Source: Sorghum bicolor
Taxonomy: Eukaryota; Streptophyta; Magnoliopsida; Poales; Poaceae
Length of the DNA: 64,000 nucleotides
NCBI RefSeq assembly: GCF_000003195.3
Contig: NC_012876.2
Location: 5,023,306-5,087,305, forward strand
Direction: 5' to 3'
The stretch's first letter is position 1; each line of letters begins with the position of its first letter. Shown here in pieces: positions 12,357 through 23,464 of the stretch. The position numbers and the translations under genes were made by a program. Under the pieces are notes generated by a model. That model saw nothing but the letters and a program-made list of their open reading frames with translations. It searched no databases and was not told the DNA's origin.

Positions 12357-13866
12357 AGGAACAGTGTGAGATGAGGTGCAGACAGGGACGCCAGACTGCC
12401 TGCCTGCCTGCTGATTGCTCATCCTCTTCATGCTTCTCCTCTCCTCCTAGTATTAATTAGCCATGTGATTATGCTATGCATCGTCGTCTCGTCGTGGTCG
12501 TCAGCTCGTCATGCTCATCGAGTCATCGTCTCCCGTGTTGGTGTTTGATAAGAGAAGGTGCTGTGTACTGGACGGCTGGGTTGAATTCATGGCGGACGCA
12601 GACACCTGTTGTGACGCTTTTGGTAGTCTGGCTAGCTGTGGCTCGTGGGGCGCGCCAGGTCAGGTCCTTGTCAGCACCCTTCAATTTCAGTTGCTGGCCG
12701 TTACTTTCCTCCGAGACCTAGCTTGACAGTGAAACAAATGCAAGAAATGAGCTCATCCATTTACCTTTCCGGCTTTCAGGTCAAGCTCCGGATAATTAAT
12801 TGCTTTATTCTTTCTTGAGTTATATTATTTCTTACACACGGTCTCAGAAAATTGACACAAATCCCTCCACACCTCCGTATTGTTTCTGATTCTCAGAAAT
12901 TTCAGTGGCTGCTGGCCGGGGGTTGATGGATCCGGGATGCGATTCAGATTCTCGATTGAGTGCTTCATGATTGGCTGGCGAATGACGAGCGTGGTAAACC
13001 TGACACGTGGAGGACACCACTGCCCTAGCTAATTACAGATACAATGCAAAGATCGGCCGATCGGTGTGTGTGCCGCCGGCCATGTCAATCATATCGCAAT
13101 CGCAGACGAAACCGGAGGGCGGCGCACACAGAATTGGAGCTCGATCGGTCGGTCGCTGGCTAAGCTTTTTGGGCTTTGAATGATGCATGGTGGGAATGAA
13201 GGATAGATGGAAACGAATCAAGCGATGAAGAAAAACCAGAAGCCGATCGAGAGCCCATCAGAGGATGGAGGGTGGTGGAATGCGATGGAGCCTTGCTTGG
13301 GAGGTAGCGGACGGATAAACGAGAGCCTAATCGCTGTAATCTGGACCACTAACTCGAGATTTGCTGGGAAAAATATCCAGGCAGCAGGAAATCGATGGAT
13401 GTGAGAGCTAGATAGAGCCTGCTTGGCCTTGGTGGTGGTGGTGTTGTGTGGTGAAAACTGAAAACGCCGGCGAAATCTCGCGTTACGTTGCATCACACTG
13501 CTGTCACACCTACGTCGCCACAATGAGTGAATGAATGAATGAACAAAGGGTAGATTTATTAGACACACAACAGATCTAGGAAACTAGGAGTAGTATATCT
13601 GAAGAAATACAATTTCAACTCAAGTTTTGTTTAGTCATGTCATTTATATATGTATATTGGGAACGAGCGGTGTGAGTTAAAAATGGGCATGCATGTCGTG
13701 GCCAATTGGCAACCAACGATGAAGGAACAAGTAGTACGTACAGATGAGACGACACGCGAGCTTGCTGGTAGGACTCCACACTCCACTCCCAGCCAAGCCA
13801 GCTGTTGCTGCGGCTGCACGCGCGTTCAAGCTGCTGAATAAATACTGAATACTCCAGCAGCTGGGA
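11969..13866. other. Intergenic; microsatellite and mixed sequence
   Basis: Contains a (CA)n tract (see separate entry) and GC-balanced DNA at 12900-13560 with many CGATCGG-type palindromes, but no gene I can support. Frames of 60-116 codons on both strands overlap one another and lack family features. A conserved non-coding or promoter function is possible but not shown. Confidence 0.4.
12317..12356. repeat. (CA)n microsatellite
   Basis: About 20 uninterrupted CA dinucleotides. Confidence 0.95.
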
Positions 13867-14051
13867 TTGATTGGTTGCTTACCAAAATTTGTCATGCCAA
13901 AGGATTTGGCAAGCCATAGATTTGGCTAATGATTGGTTTACTATCAAAATTTACTAACTTCGTATTTAGCTTACCAAATCTTTGGTAATTGTTTTTGCTC
14001 AACTTTTAGCTTAAATCTTTGGCATGGCAAATTTTAGTAGGCAACCAATCA
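13867..14051. mobile_element. Short foldback MITE (TGATTGGTTGC ends)
   Basis: The left end TTGATTGGTTGCTTACCAA and the right end GTAGGCAACCAATCAGG are inverted copies. The similarity continues inward: GTCATGCCAAAGGATTT on the left versus AAATCTTTGGCATGGC on the right, so most of the 185 bp can fold on itself. It is non-coding. The superfamily is not certain; hAT-like is possible. Confidence 0.65.
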
Positions 14052-15771
14052 GGTCCATACATATAAAAAAACGGTGGCTATACTGGCTTAGCTGCAGCAG
14101 CCCCAAGTAGCAGGTTGCGTGCCTGCGTGACAATATATGTATGATGATCAATAATGTGCATCATGCATGTTAATTAGCGAGGCCACTACTAGATCGAAAC
14201 AACAACCTCTGAATGTCTTCATCTGGAGAGTTTTCGACAGGTACCGAGTTGAACAGGGTCTTGAAGGAAGCAGCTGGGTACTGAGATGTACCTAGCGCTG
14301 TACCTGGCCGGCGGTGCCATTGGTGGCAAGGCAAACACAAAGGACTCGGCCGTTCGTCTTCCTCAATCAGCCATTAACCCTCTACAGTTGCTATGATGCT
14401 AGGGTTGTACACGTAGGTACGGTAGCGCCCCATACAACAGTACACCGGCCTGAAAAGCCTGTTCGTTTGAACTTATTTGTCGAATCTGTCGACCATTTAA
14501 CAGTATTTTTATCTCATAATAAATCAGCAAACAAGCATGTCTTTTCACACAAGCAAACAGTGTTATAAGTTAGTTCACGTTTTCACTTTGTGTCAGTGAC
14601 ATGTGAAACCCATTATTGAGTTGATGACAAGTGGGTCCATGGGAGCGTCCTGTTAATTATAATGAGTGAAACGCTACGATCAGTCGAGCACACAGAGACT
14701 AATTAACATCGAGAACCCTGAATGGGCTTCTCTCTGCTTCTCGATCGACCCACGCATGTCATCATCAGTGACGCTGCACATGGATCTCGTCTCGGACGGA
14801 CCATGGCAAATTGGCAAATGGATGGCCGCTAGCTACCTACTGTTTGTTTGTTTGGAGTGCATGATGCGGCGAGCGGCATTGTTCTTGTTCAGCGCCAGTC
14901 GCCAGATGCCGGCCGGCATGCCGGGACCAGATTGCTGTCTCACCTCTCGCAGCGGCGGCAGCGGGGCATCCATTGGCCGCCACACTCCACTCCGATCCAT
15001 CCCAATTCCCCATCGTCGGCGAATATTCCGACGGCCGTGTACGTGTCGACGTCCGGTACGGTCCCCGCCCCGCCCCCGGCCCGGAGACGGCGATCGACAG
15101 CCACACGATCCATCGGTATGTCCGCGTTTCATTTGGCAGTCACTTGCATTGGCCAGCCAAGGATCCATGGAGGCACTCGCGGGGGGGTCATGCATGTCAG
15201 GGCGCGTTTCTGTCGCTGACTCGCTGGTGCAGTTGCTAGAATCTCGAAGAGTCGAAACATTTCAAATTTGATTAAAATTATAGGATAAAATAATAATATT
15301 TATTATATTAACTAAGTATCATTAAATTCTTCATTAATTATATTTTTAAAATATATCTATTTTATAGCATAAATCTTTATAATTTTGATTAAATTTGAGT
15401 CTTTAATATTCTTTGAATATCTTATAATTTAAAATGGAGGGACTAGAGTTCAGTTAGTGACGCCATTCCTAGTCCAAGTTCAAGTGGCCAGGGAGCTTGC
15501 TGCTGAGCCAGTGACCCTGTGCTGCTGGCCTGGCCTTGCCGACTGCTGTGCCATCGGCTTCACACCCATTGCCCCCCTATATAGCCAGTACTCCTATAGT
15601 CCTATACCTTTTACAATCATTTTGGCTGCTGCTGATTTGCTTGTTAATATATGCAAATCAGATAAAAAAAAACTACCTTCCCTCAAAAACAAAAAAGTAA
15701 AAATTAAAAGCTACCTGCTGGTATTGCGACACTAAAAGGTTACCAACACATGGCGTCGGTTACACAATGTA
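14052..15771. other. Intergenic, including a GC-rich block without a supported gene
   Basis: 14890-15230 is GC-rich and gives overlapping open frames on both strands (up to about 200 codons). They exclude each other, have no recognisable domain and look like composition effects. At 14452-14570 there is a GCCTGTTCGTTTGAAC-type sequence similar to ends of common grass MITEs, but no matching right end was located. 15270-15440 is AT-rich. Confidence 0.4.
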
Positions 15772-15966
15772 CTCCGTCCATTCCAAATGCAGATATTTTA
15801 GGTTTGTCCTGAGTTAAGCCTATTCGAACCATTTTTTAAATTATATTTTCTCTATCCTAAAATTAACTAATTTCTCGAGTTGGCTTAAGTTAAAATATAC
15901 ATTCGATCAGGTTATATAATTAAGTTAACTTAAATTAAAATGACTTACATTTTCAAACGGAGAGGG
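15772..15966. mobile_element. Stowaway-like MITE
   Basis: The left end is CTCCGTCCATTCCAAATGC and the right end is TTTCAAACGGAGAGGG, flanked by TA (15770-15771 and 15967-15968). The inverted pairing is imperfect. The interior is AT-rich and non-coding. Confidence 0.6.
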
Positions 15967-16587
15967 TAGCACCTAATATAAAGACATTGAAAATATTTCT
16001 AGGATTGGATCTCCTCAGCTGGATGCTCACATAGACGTGCTTTAGGCCCAGATTATCTTCAGTGTTGGATGCTCAAAAACATGGTAAAGAGTGTTCTGCG
16101 GTAGTGACCCTGCCAATAAACCATTGTCCAACACCAAACTCTAGGCAATTATCTTTTTATTGCGAAACGTTTATAAGTACAAATGTATGGACTCACATAT
16201 ATAAACTACCCTTATGAACAGGGGCGGTGGATAGGCCAGTCCAACCTAGGCCATGGCCACCCCTAAGTTTTTCATCTTTCTTAATAAGAAACACTAATCC
16301 ATGGCAAAATTTGATTTCTTCATTAATGCCCCCCCCCTATATACCCATAAGATATTGTTCAAGCTCCGTCACAGCTTATGAAATAAACATACACACTCTA
16401 CTTCTATGAACCGGCCTCTTCAAAAGATGGATCACATATGCCTCCCTGTCGTCTAGCACGCCACTTGCCGCTGAAAGAATAATTAGCCGTAAGGTGTAAA
16501 CACGAGCACCGATGCTAATCACATTTTTTTATGTAGATCCGTACACTAGTACACAGATGCTCTAAGCCGGCGGGGGCAAAAAATTTT

Positions 16588-16660
16588 CACAGGCGGTTTT
16601 ACTTGTAACACGACTGTGTTGTAAATTTGTACGGCAAGATTTAAAAACCGCCTGTGATAT
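16588..16660. repeat. Left subterminal repeats of the CACTA element
   Basis: ACAGGCGGTTTT near 16590 and its inverted form AAAACCGCCTGTGAT near 16645. In CACTA elements such motifs are bound by the TnpA-type protein and the transposase complex. Confidence 0.75.
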
Positions 16661-17409
16661 TCTTTCTATAAATACCCCACCCCTTCTTCCTCCTCGGGCA
16701 GAACTGTAGGTAGCAGCCACATTCCATTGGAGCACATCTTGGAGGTCCAGTTTTTCCAAAATACAAGGGGGGAGGTTTTGATCTTCATTTCTTGGAAGGA
16801 GGTGGCTAAGAAAGGTTAGTTGATGCCTCTAAAGGCTCTTTTTGTGCCCCCTTGCTCAATTAGAGCTACTTTTTGGATCTAGGGTTTCACCATGAGAGAG
16901 AGAGAGTAGAATAGCTAGGTATGGACTATATTTGCTCAAATGAGATTGCTTAAGATGGTTAGATGATGTCTCTCCTCTCTTTTTTTCTATGTTTTCTTCT
17001 CTAATTAGTGAATCCAAGAAATATATATGTAGTGCTTTCCATGAATGGTGTTTCCATGCTTGGGAAGAAAGAGAAAGATAAGTTTTCTATTGTTTAGGAT
17101 GTTCATTTTTATGTAAATTTGATTTCATTATGCAATATGTATTTTTATATATTTCCATGTTTCCTTATCAAATTTATTATAGTGAATCAAGGTATATATT
17201 TAGTTGAATCCATCAATGGTGATTTTCTACCTTGTCAATTTGATTTAGTTGTTAGTTTTTTATTATTACTTAGGGTTTTGTCTTTATTTTTAATGTTAGC
17301 TCCGAGGTTTTCATCTTCACAAGTTGTTGTTTGAAAGGTTAGATGACAATTTTCCTAAACTACCTGTTTTGCATTGAGATCAATTAATTTACTAATTTTT
17401 GCACAGCTC

Positions 17410-20400
17410 ATGATGGAGCGGTCCTTCTGGATGTATAACTTATCAAGACTAGATCCATCATACATACCTGAGGTCCATAGGTTTGTTGATGCTGCTAAGA
17501 ACCATGCTTTGAGAACAAAGACGAAGCACATATATTGTCCATGCATCGACTGCAGAAATATTAATATTTTTGAAGATACTGAAGCAATCATTTCTCATCT
17601 GGTATGCCGAGGATTTATGAAGGATTACTTGATTTGGACAAAGCATGGAGAGGGTAGCTCGGCACCTTATACAATTGGGGACCCTGCGAATATTGATGTC
17701 GACGGTCCAGACATGCCTGATGAAGGATTTCAGTTTTTGCACGACACACACCGAAGTGAACATGTTGTGCCAAATGTCACTGCTGGTGGTTTTGCTGGGA
17801 TAAATGCTGATGACAGAACTCATGTCTTACCAAATGATACAGCCGCAGAAGATTTTGAATTCTTAGAGGCAATGTTGCATCGTCATACTGAACCATCAAT
17901 GTTATTAATGAAAGGGATGGAGGCCTTGAAGAAGGCGGCTGAAGAGCCTCTGTATGATGAGTCCAAGGGTTGTACCAAAGAGTTCACGACGCTGAGATCT
18001 GTGCTAAAACTACTGATGGCAAAAGCCAGGTATGGTCTGTCTGATGTTGGATTCGATACGTTCTTAAGTATTATCGGAGACATGCTTCCCAAGGAGAACA
18101 AATTGCCTGCTAACACGTACCATGCAAAGAAGCTGATCAGTCCGCTCACTATGGGTGTCGAGAAGATCCATGCGTGCAGGAATCATTGTATCCTATATCG
18201 CGGTGATGAATACAAGGACTTGGATAAGTGTCCAAAGTGTGGTGCAAGTCGGTATAAGACAAATAAAGACTATCGACATGAGGATTGTGCTGCCTCCATG
18301 TGTACAGCAGAGAAGAAGCGAAAGAAGACCCAAAAGAAGACCCAGCAGAGTTCAAAACCCACCAGCAAAGATAAAGAAGAGGTTGATTATTATGCGCAGA
18401 AAAAGATTCCTGCTTTAGTGATGTGGTACCTTCCAGTGATAGATCGGCTGAGGAGTTTGTTTGCTAACCCTGACGATGCAAAACTAATGAGTTGGCATGC
18501 TTCGGATGAGCACAAAAATGATGGCAAGCTTCGCCATCCAGCCGATGGAAAGCAGTGGCAAGATTTTAATGAGAACCATCAAGACTTTGCCAGCGAACCA
18601 AGAAATGTTAGGTTTGCACTGAGTACCGACGGAATGAATCCATTTGCTGAGAGGAGCAGCAAGCACAGCACATGGCCGGTGATTCTCACCATCTACAACC
18701 TTCCTCCATGGTTGATGCAGAAGCGAAAATACCTTTTGCTAACCATACTTATCTCTGGACCAGTCCAACCTGGAGTTGACATGGATGTTTTCTTGGAGCC
18801 CTTAATGGAGGAGATGAAAATGTTATGGATACAAGGTGTTGAAATGGTAGACGAGTATCTCAAAGATTCATTCACACTAAGAGCAATTATTTTTGTTACG
18901 ATCAATGATTACCCTGCTCTCTTCACATTGTCAGGGCAATTCAAGGGAAAGGTTGGTTGTGTGGTGTGCATAGATGGAACCCATTATGTGTCCCTTAATG
19001 CATCTAAGAAAATAGTGTACATGAGGCATAGACGATTCTTATCAAAAGGGCACAGGTACCGCCTAAAAAAGATGGATAAGTACTTCGACAATAATGATGA
19101 AAGGAACTCAGATGCACCATCAGGTAATAGCAAAGGCCAGAGAGTTTTCAAAATTGTGAGCAACATCAACTTTGTGTTCGGAAAGAAGACAAAGGATGGA
19201 AAACCAAGAAAGGATGTGAAACCAACTCCAGGGGCAACATTCAAGAAGAAGTCCATTTTCTTTGAGTATTTGCCATACTGGAAAGAATTGGACATACGAC
19301 ACGCGATCGATGGTATGCACGTCCAGAAGAACGTGTTTGAAAGCCTAATTGGCACATTGCTAGATATCAAGACGAAGACAAAGGAAGGACTCAATTCACG
19401 CTTCGACATGGTACAGTTAGGTATAAAAAAAGAGCTTCATCCTGTTCTTCAAGAAAATGGAAAGTACCATCTCCCAGCAGCAAGCTACAACCTCAGCATA
19501 GATGAGAAACATGTGATGTGTGAGTGGTTGAAGAATTTGAAAGTACCCTCTGGATTCTGCTCTAGTATACGAAGTATTGTGTCAATGAAAGACCTTACAC
19601 TCACCAACTACAACTCACATGATTGTCATGTAATGCTGACTACTTTCCTCCCTATTGCAATAAGGGCTATCAATCCAGTGTTCTTGAAGATGGCAGTCAC
19701 ACGATTGTGCTATTTTTTCAATAAGGTCACACAAAAGGTAATTGACCGTGATGAGTTAGAATCCCTTCAGCAATTCGCAGTGGAGACAGTGTCACAGTTT
19801 GAGATGTGTTTTCCCCCATCATTCTTTGATATCATGGTGCACCTTGTGGTGCACTTAGTTCCTCAAATACAAGCATTGGGTCCCATGTACCTGCATGAAA
19901 TGTGGACGTACGAGCGTTTTATGGCAATACTAAATGGCTATGTATCAACTCGTGCTCGTCCTGAGGCATCCATGATAGAGGGGTACTGTACTGAAGAGGC
20001 AATTGAGTCCGGAGGACCATTCTGCAATAGTGTCCTAAGAGACCAGGTCGCAATAGGTTTGCCTCCATCAAGGCATGAGGGTAGGCTGCATGGAAGTGGG
20101 AGGATTGGACGGAAATCATTCATCCCGCCAGATTACAATACAGTCCTTGAGGCACATCACAGCATCTTACATCAGCTCTCGATTATGGAGCATTTGCTCG
20201 GTCAACACTTGAATGAGCTTCGAGAACATAATCCTGGGCAAATGAATGATTGGATAATGAAGGAACACAAGAAACAATTGTACACATGGCTAAGGGAGCA
20301 GGATATTCCATCTGGGGAAACAATTGAGGAACAAACCATCAAGGCTTTGGCATCTGGACCATCACGCCAAGTGACAACATGGCAAACATATGACATAAGT

Positions 20401-20682
20401 GGATTCACATTTCATACCAAATCCAAGGATAAAAAGAGCATGACACAAAATAGTGGTGTTCGATGCGAGGCCATAGACGACGAAACTGGTGATATTATTA
20501 CATACTTTGGCTTCATCGAGGACATATGGGAACTAGACTATGGTACATTTCAGATCCCCGTGTTTCGATGTCAATGGGTAGAAGATAAACATGTCACAGT
20601 GGATAATTATGGGGTCAGAGTTAAAATATATATAACACTAAAAATTAAAAAGAAATTTAAAAACAATATAATCATATTATAA
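17410..20682 (+). CDS. tnp2: CACTA transposase, tnp2 type
   Basis: An uninterrupted frame of 1090 codons from the ATG at 17410, which follows an acceptor-like GCACAG. Order of regions: an N-terminal transposase-associated domain (about 3-80, with LDPSYIPEVHRFVDAA and a C-x-C-x2-C cluster); a CPKCGASRY zinc ribbon at about 274; the Transposase_21 core from about 408 (GMNPF, NLPPWLMQKRKYL, ISGP) to 550 (RHRRFL); a DUF4218-like region at about 730-860 (NYNSHDCHVMLT, MYPFER-equivalent MWTYERFMA); and a DUF4216-like part from about 1018. The enzyme cuts element ends in the nucleus. After VDNYGVRVKIY the frame leaves the family sequence and enters a 71-bp AT-rich tandem repeat, so the natural C-terminus is missing or replaced. 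The upstream 16.7-17.4 kb probably holds leader exons. Domain names come from family knowledge; no search was run. Confidence 0.9.
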   Translation: MMERSFWMYNLSRLDPSYIPEVHRFVDAAKNHALRTKTKHIYCPCIDCRNINIFEDTEAIISHLVCRGFMKDYLIWTKHGEGSSAPYTIGDPANIDVDGPDMPDEGFQFLHDTHRSEHVVPNVTAGGFAGINADDRTHVLPNDTAAEDFEFLEAMLHRHTEPSMLLMKGMEALKKAAEEPLYDESKGCTKEFTTLRSVLKLLMAKARYGLSDVGFDTFLSIIGDMLPKENKLPANTYHAKKLISPLTMGVEKIHACRNHCILYRGDEYKDLDKCPKCGASRYKTNKDYRHEDCAASMCTAEKKRKKTQKKTQQSSKPTSKDKEEVDYYAQKKIPALVMWYLPVIDRLRSLFANPDDAKLMSWHASDEHKNDGKLRHPADGKQWQDFNENHQDFASEPRNVRFALSTDGMNPFAERSSKHSTWPVILTIYNLPPWLMQKRKYLLLTILISGPVQPGVDMDVFLEPLMEEMKMLWIQGVEMVDEYLKDSFTLRAIIFVTINDYPALFTLSGQFKGKVGCVVCIDGTHYVSLNASKKIVYMRHRRFLSKGHRYRLKKMDKYFDNNDERNSDAPSGNSKGQRVFKIVSNINFVFGKKTKDGKPRKDVKPTPGATFKKKSIFFEYLPYWKELDIRHAIDGMHVQKNVFESLIGTLLDIKTKTKEGLNSRFDMVQLGIKKELHPVLQENGKYHLPAASYNLSIDEKHVMCEWLKNLKVPSGFCSSIRSIVSMKDLTLTNYNSHDCHVMLTTFLPIAIRAINPVFLKMAVTRLCYFFNKVTQKVIDRDELESLQQFAVETVSQFEMCFPPSFFDIMVHLVVHLVPQIQALGPMYLHEMWTYERFMAILNGYVSTRARPEASMIEGYCTEEAIESGGPFCNSVLRDQVAIGLPPSRHEGRLHGSGRIGRKSFIPPDYNTVLEAHHSILHQLSIMEHLLGQHLNELREHNPGQMNDWIMKEHKKQLYTWLREQDIPSGETIEEQTIKALASGPSRQVTTWQTYDISGFTFHTKSKDKKSMTQNSGVRCEAIDDETGDIITYFGFIEDIWELDYGTFQIPVFRCQWVEDKHVTVDNYGVRVKIYITLKIKKKFKNNIIIL

Positions 20683-20910
20683 TATCAATATACAAAGAAT
20701 ATATGACACTAAAAATTAAAAAGAAATTTAGAAACAATATAATCATATTATAATATCAATATACAAAGAATATATGACACTAAAAATTAAAAAGAAATTT
20801 AGAAACAATATAATCATATTATAATATCAATATACAAAGAATATATAACACTAAAAATTAAAAAAAAATTAGAAAAAAATATAATCATATTATAATCATA
20901 TTATAATATA
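20635..20910. repeat. 71-bp AT-rich tandem repeat, about 3.7 copies
   Basis: Units begin ACACTAAAAATTAAAAAG at 20635, 20706, 20777 and 20848. The first three are nearly identical and the last is shortened and diverged. The array lies directly at the end of the transposase frame and supplies its last codons and stop. Confidence 0.9.
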
Positions 20911-21033
20911 CATTAAATATATGATACAAATATATTTTACATTAAAAATAATGTAGAAACAATATAATATACAAGTTATTTTACATTATGTTACAACAAA
21001 TAATGTACAAACAATATAATTGAAAAATATTTA

Positions 21034-21290
21034 TACAGGCGGTTCACATAGCGAACCGCCTGTAGAAATGCATTTCTACAGGCGGTTCACATAGACAGCC
21101 GCCTGTAGAAATGCCGCGCATATAAAGGGCCACGTCCAGCCCCTGAAATTTTCCAAGTCCCTGGCGCCACGAAGTTTCAAACCTACGCCGTCAGGCTGCC
21201 GATTTTCGCCACCGCCGCCGCCGAGCTCGCCGCCGCTCCGCCTCCGGTCTCCGCCGCCGTTGCTCCGCGCCCGACCCCAAGCCCAGCAGG
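21034..21290 (+). promoter_or_regulatory. Internal repeat block, TATA box and leader for the second gene of the CACTA element
   Basis: Two hairpin-like pairs of the terminal motif occur at 21034-21062 and 21077-21107: ACAGGCGGTTCACATAG followed by an inverted ACCGCCTGTAGAAATG or GCCGCCTGTAGAAATG. They are followed at once by TATAAAG (21121-21127). A GC-rich leader runs to a donor-like CAG/GTATG at about 21289. An acceptor TTTAG lies just before the ATG at 22307. The arrangement resembles a promoter placed beside sites for the element's own binding protein. This is inference from sequence layout. Confidence 0.5.
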
Positions 21291-22306
21291 TATGCCCGCC
21301 CTCCCTCTCTTCTCCGACGTCCGCGCTCCGCCTCCGGTAACAGCCACCACCGCCGCCCCGCCGCTGCGCCCCACGGCCTCCCCATCGCCGCCGCCGCCGC
21401 CGACCCCCATCTCCCTGTTCCCCACCCCCTCCCCTCCCCTGCGCACCACCGAGAAGGTCCCCCACCCTCCCCTACGCAGCACGGGCACAGAATCCCTCCC
21501 CTGCGGGGGTTGAAGAAGACCCTGACGTGTGGGGCCCACACGTCAGTGACCATGTGATTTGTTTTTGGAATGATATTTGGAAAATCATAGTAAATGCTAG
21601 AAAAATCGTAAAATAGCAAATATAGACTTTTTGGAATCCTTGTAAAATTGTCTATCCAGTAGATCTATAATATGTCATGTTTTAGTTTGAAATTTTAGCT
21701 TTAAAAATAGATTTAAGCAGTTAGGTTTTAATTGCTTATTGTATTTGTCTTTTTCATAACTGTAGTAGTAGTGCTCAAATAAATATGAAATTATTGTGAT
21801 ATGCTTTTCATATGATATTGGAGGCCTAGTAATTGTTTCATGAATTTAGGAATAATAGATTAAGAGATATAAAAATAACTAATGCCCTATGTTGCTTTGC
21901 TCTTATTCTTAGTAGATTTGCATGTTTATATTGTTTGACTCAGTTAAGATGTGTTGCTTTGCTCTTATTCTTAGTAGATTTGCATGTTTATATTGTTTGA
22001 CTCAGTTAAGATGTGAATCTTGCCTTAAGGTAAATATATGAGTTGTAGTACTTTTCATAAGCTTTCCCAAAAGCTAAACAACACAATTTTTGGTTAAGCA
22101 CATGTGTAGTTATAGTATTTTAAAGTAATGTTTAGAACAAAGTTCACAATTTAGTAAGCTTTCTAGAAAAGATGTAGCAAATATTCACTTTTAATTATTT
22201 ATAAGTCAACTATTTATTAGTCAACGATTGACTTAGAGTATTATCTTCAGTGTTCATACTATACTATATAACATTTCTGATAACATATATGCTTTAGAAT
22301 CTTGCA
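21291..22306. other. Probable intron of the second CACTA gene
   Basis: GC-rich for the first 240 bases, then AT-rich. A perfect direct duplication of about 60 bases (unit beginning TGTTGCTTTGCTCTTATTC) occurs at about 21889-22010. Short frames in the GC part are composition effects. Confidence 0.45.
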
Positions 22307-23214
22307 ATGACGACTTCTCCAAGTGAAAACACGGAGCAGGCACAAGGGTCCGGCCCTATGGAGCAAGCACCAGGGTCTGGCCCCACCGTGCAAGAAAAAG
22401 GGACAGACCACACCGAGAAGGCACCAGGGTCCGGCCCCACGGTGCAAGAAAAAGGGTCAGACTGCACCGAGAAGGCACTAGGGTCTAGCCCCACCGTGCA
22501 AGAAAAGGGGTCCGAGCACGTAGAGAAGGAACAAGGGTCCCACAACACGGAGCAGGCAGAAGGGTCACGTGAGTCAACTCCTTCGTACGAGACCTCGGTA
22601 TGCATACAAAATTTTATAAGAGTTTGACAATAACTTGCAGAATGTTTTTGATATCATAGGGCCTATAGGTATTATAAGATTAAAGGAGGAAAGTGCGAGT
22701 CAGGAATACAGGGGCAGCCTTTGAGGTTCTTTTATAAGTGGCCGGTACGTATGAAAGTTTACCAAGTTATTCTCGCTAGCTATATACATAGAATACGCAT
22801 CATGTTGCAACTCACAAATATGCTCTTTTTCTTTATATAGTGTCACAAGCAACCACTAGGATCGGTCCACTGTGGATTCTACGTATGTGAGTTCATGAGA
22901 GAGGGTGGAAGATATATGACTAACCCTTATAAGGTAATTAATGCTCTAAGTAATTAAGGTTGTTAATTATGTATTATGAACATTAAATATATGATGTTTT
23001 CTAACTTCCTGTGCAGCAAAAAGACTTTGAAAAGGCGAAGAGCATGAGTGAAGCCACTTTATACAACATAGTTGAGGACCTCTGCAAATTCATGTTGCGA
23101 GAAGTCATTCCCAGCGAAGGGAAATATCACGATCGGACCAGCGCCCTAGCAAAGCCTGAATACGGAGCGCTAAGGGAGATTAGTAGGCTTAAGCTAACTC
23201 GATCCGGTTATTAG
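22307..23214 (+). pseudogene. Second CACTA gene: repetitive acidic N-part plus Ulp1-like protease C-part, broken
   Basis: The first coding exon is 22307-22597: hydrophilic, with four to five imperfect copies of a GSGPTVQEKG-type decapeptide. Later exons are 22641-22744 (first part in a different frame from the second), 22841-22933 and 23017-23214. These encode FFYKWP, then [19 protein letters not shown], ending in RLKLTRSGY. The Q-x6-CG pattern with the Cys of HCGFYVC corresponds to the catalytic cysteine region of Ulp1/SENP C48 peptidases, which cleave SUMO-type conjugates. Such domains are often captured by plant CACTA and MULE elements. The catalytic His and Asp region that should precede it is not seen, and the reading frame changes around 22657-22662. 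The product is therefore probably not a working protease. Confidence 0.65.
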
Positions 23215-23464
23215 AGCAGAGGTTTCAGAGGTGAAACCTCTAATGCATGTAACAGAAAAAACTTGATGTGTGATCATGTTTGTAATTAATGTAACCTTAT
23301 GTAAAGTAACAATATATATAAATGAATTGCATGTTGCAATGGTTTACATGATCTCTAGGCTTCAGTAGTTTGAATATTACGTGTATATATATATATGTTG
23401 TATGTACATATTAAAATATAAAATGAAAAAAGGTTCTAGTGGGAAAATTTAGAAATTTAAAATT

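Noticed and set aside
15155..15175. CAGCCAAGGATCC similar to the start of miR169
   Set aside because: Only the first eleven or so bases agree and no hairpin partner is seen nearby.
14666..15271. 201-codon frame and its antisense partners
   Set aside because: GC-rich composition yields open frames on both strands at once; no motif, no splice structure, low-complexity Arg/Pro content.
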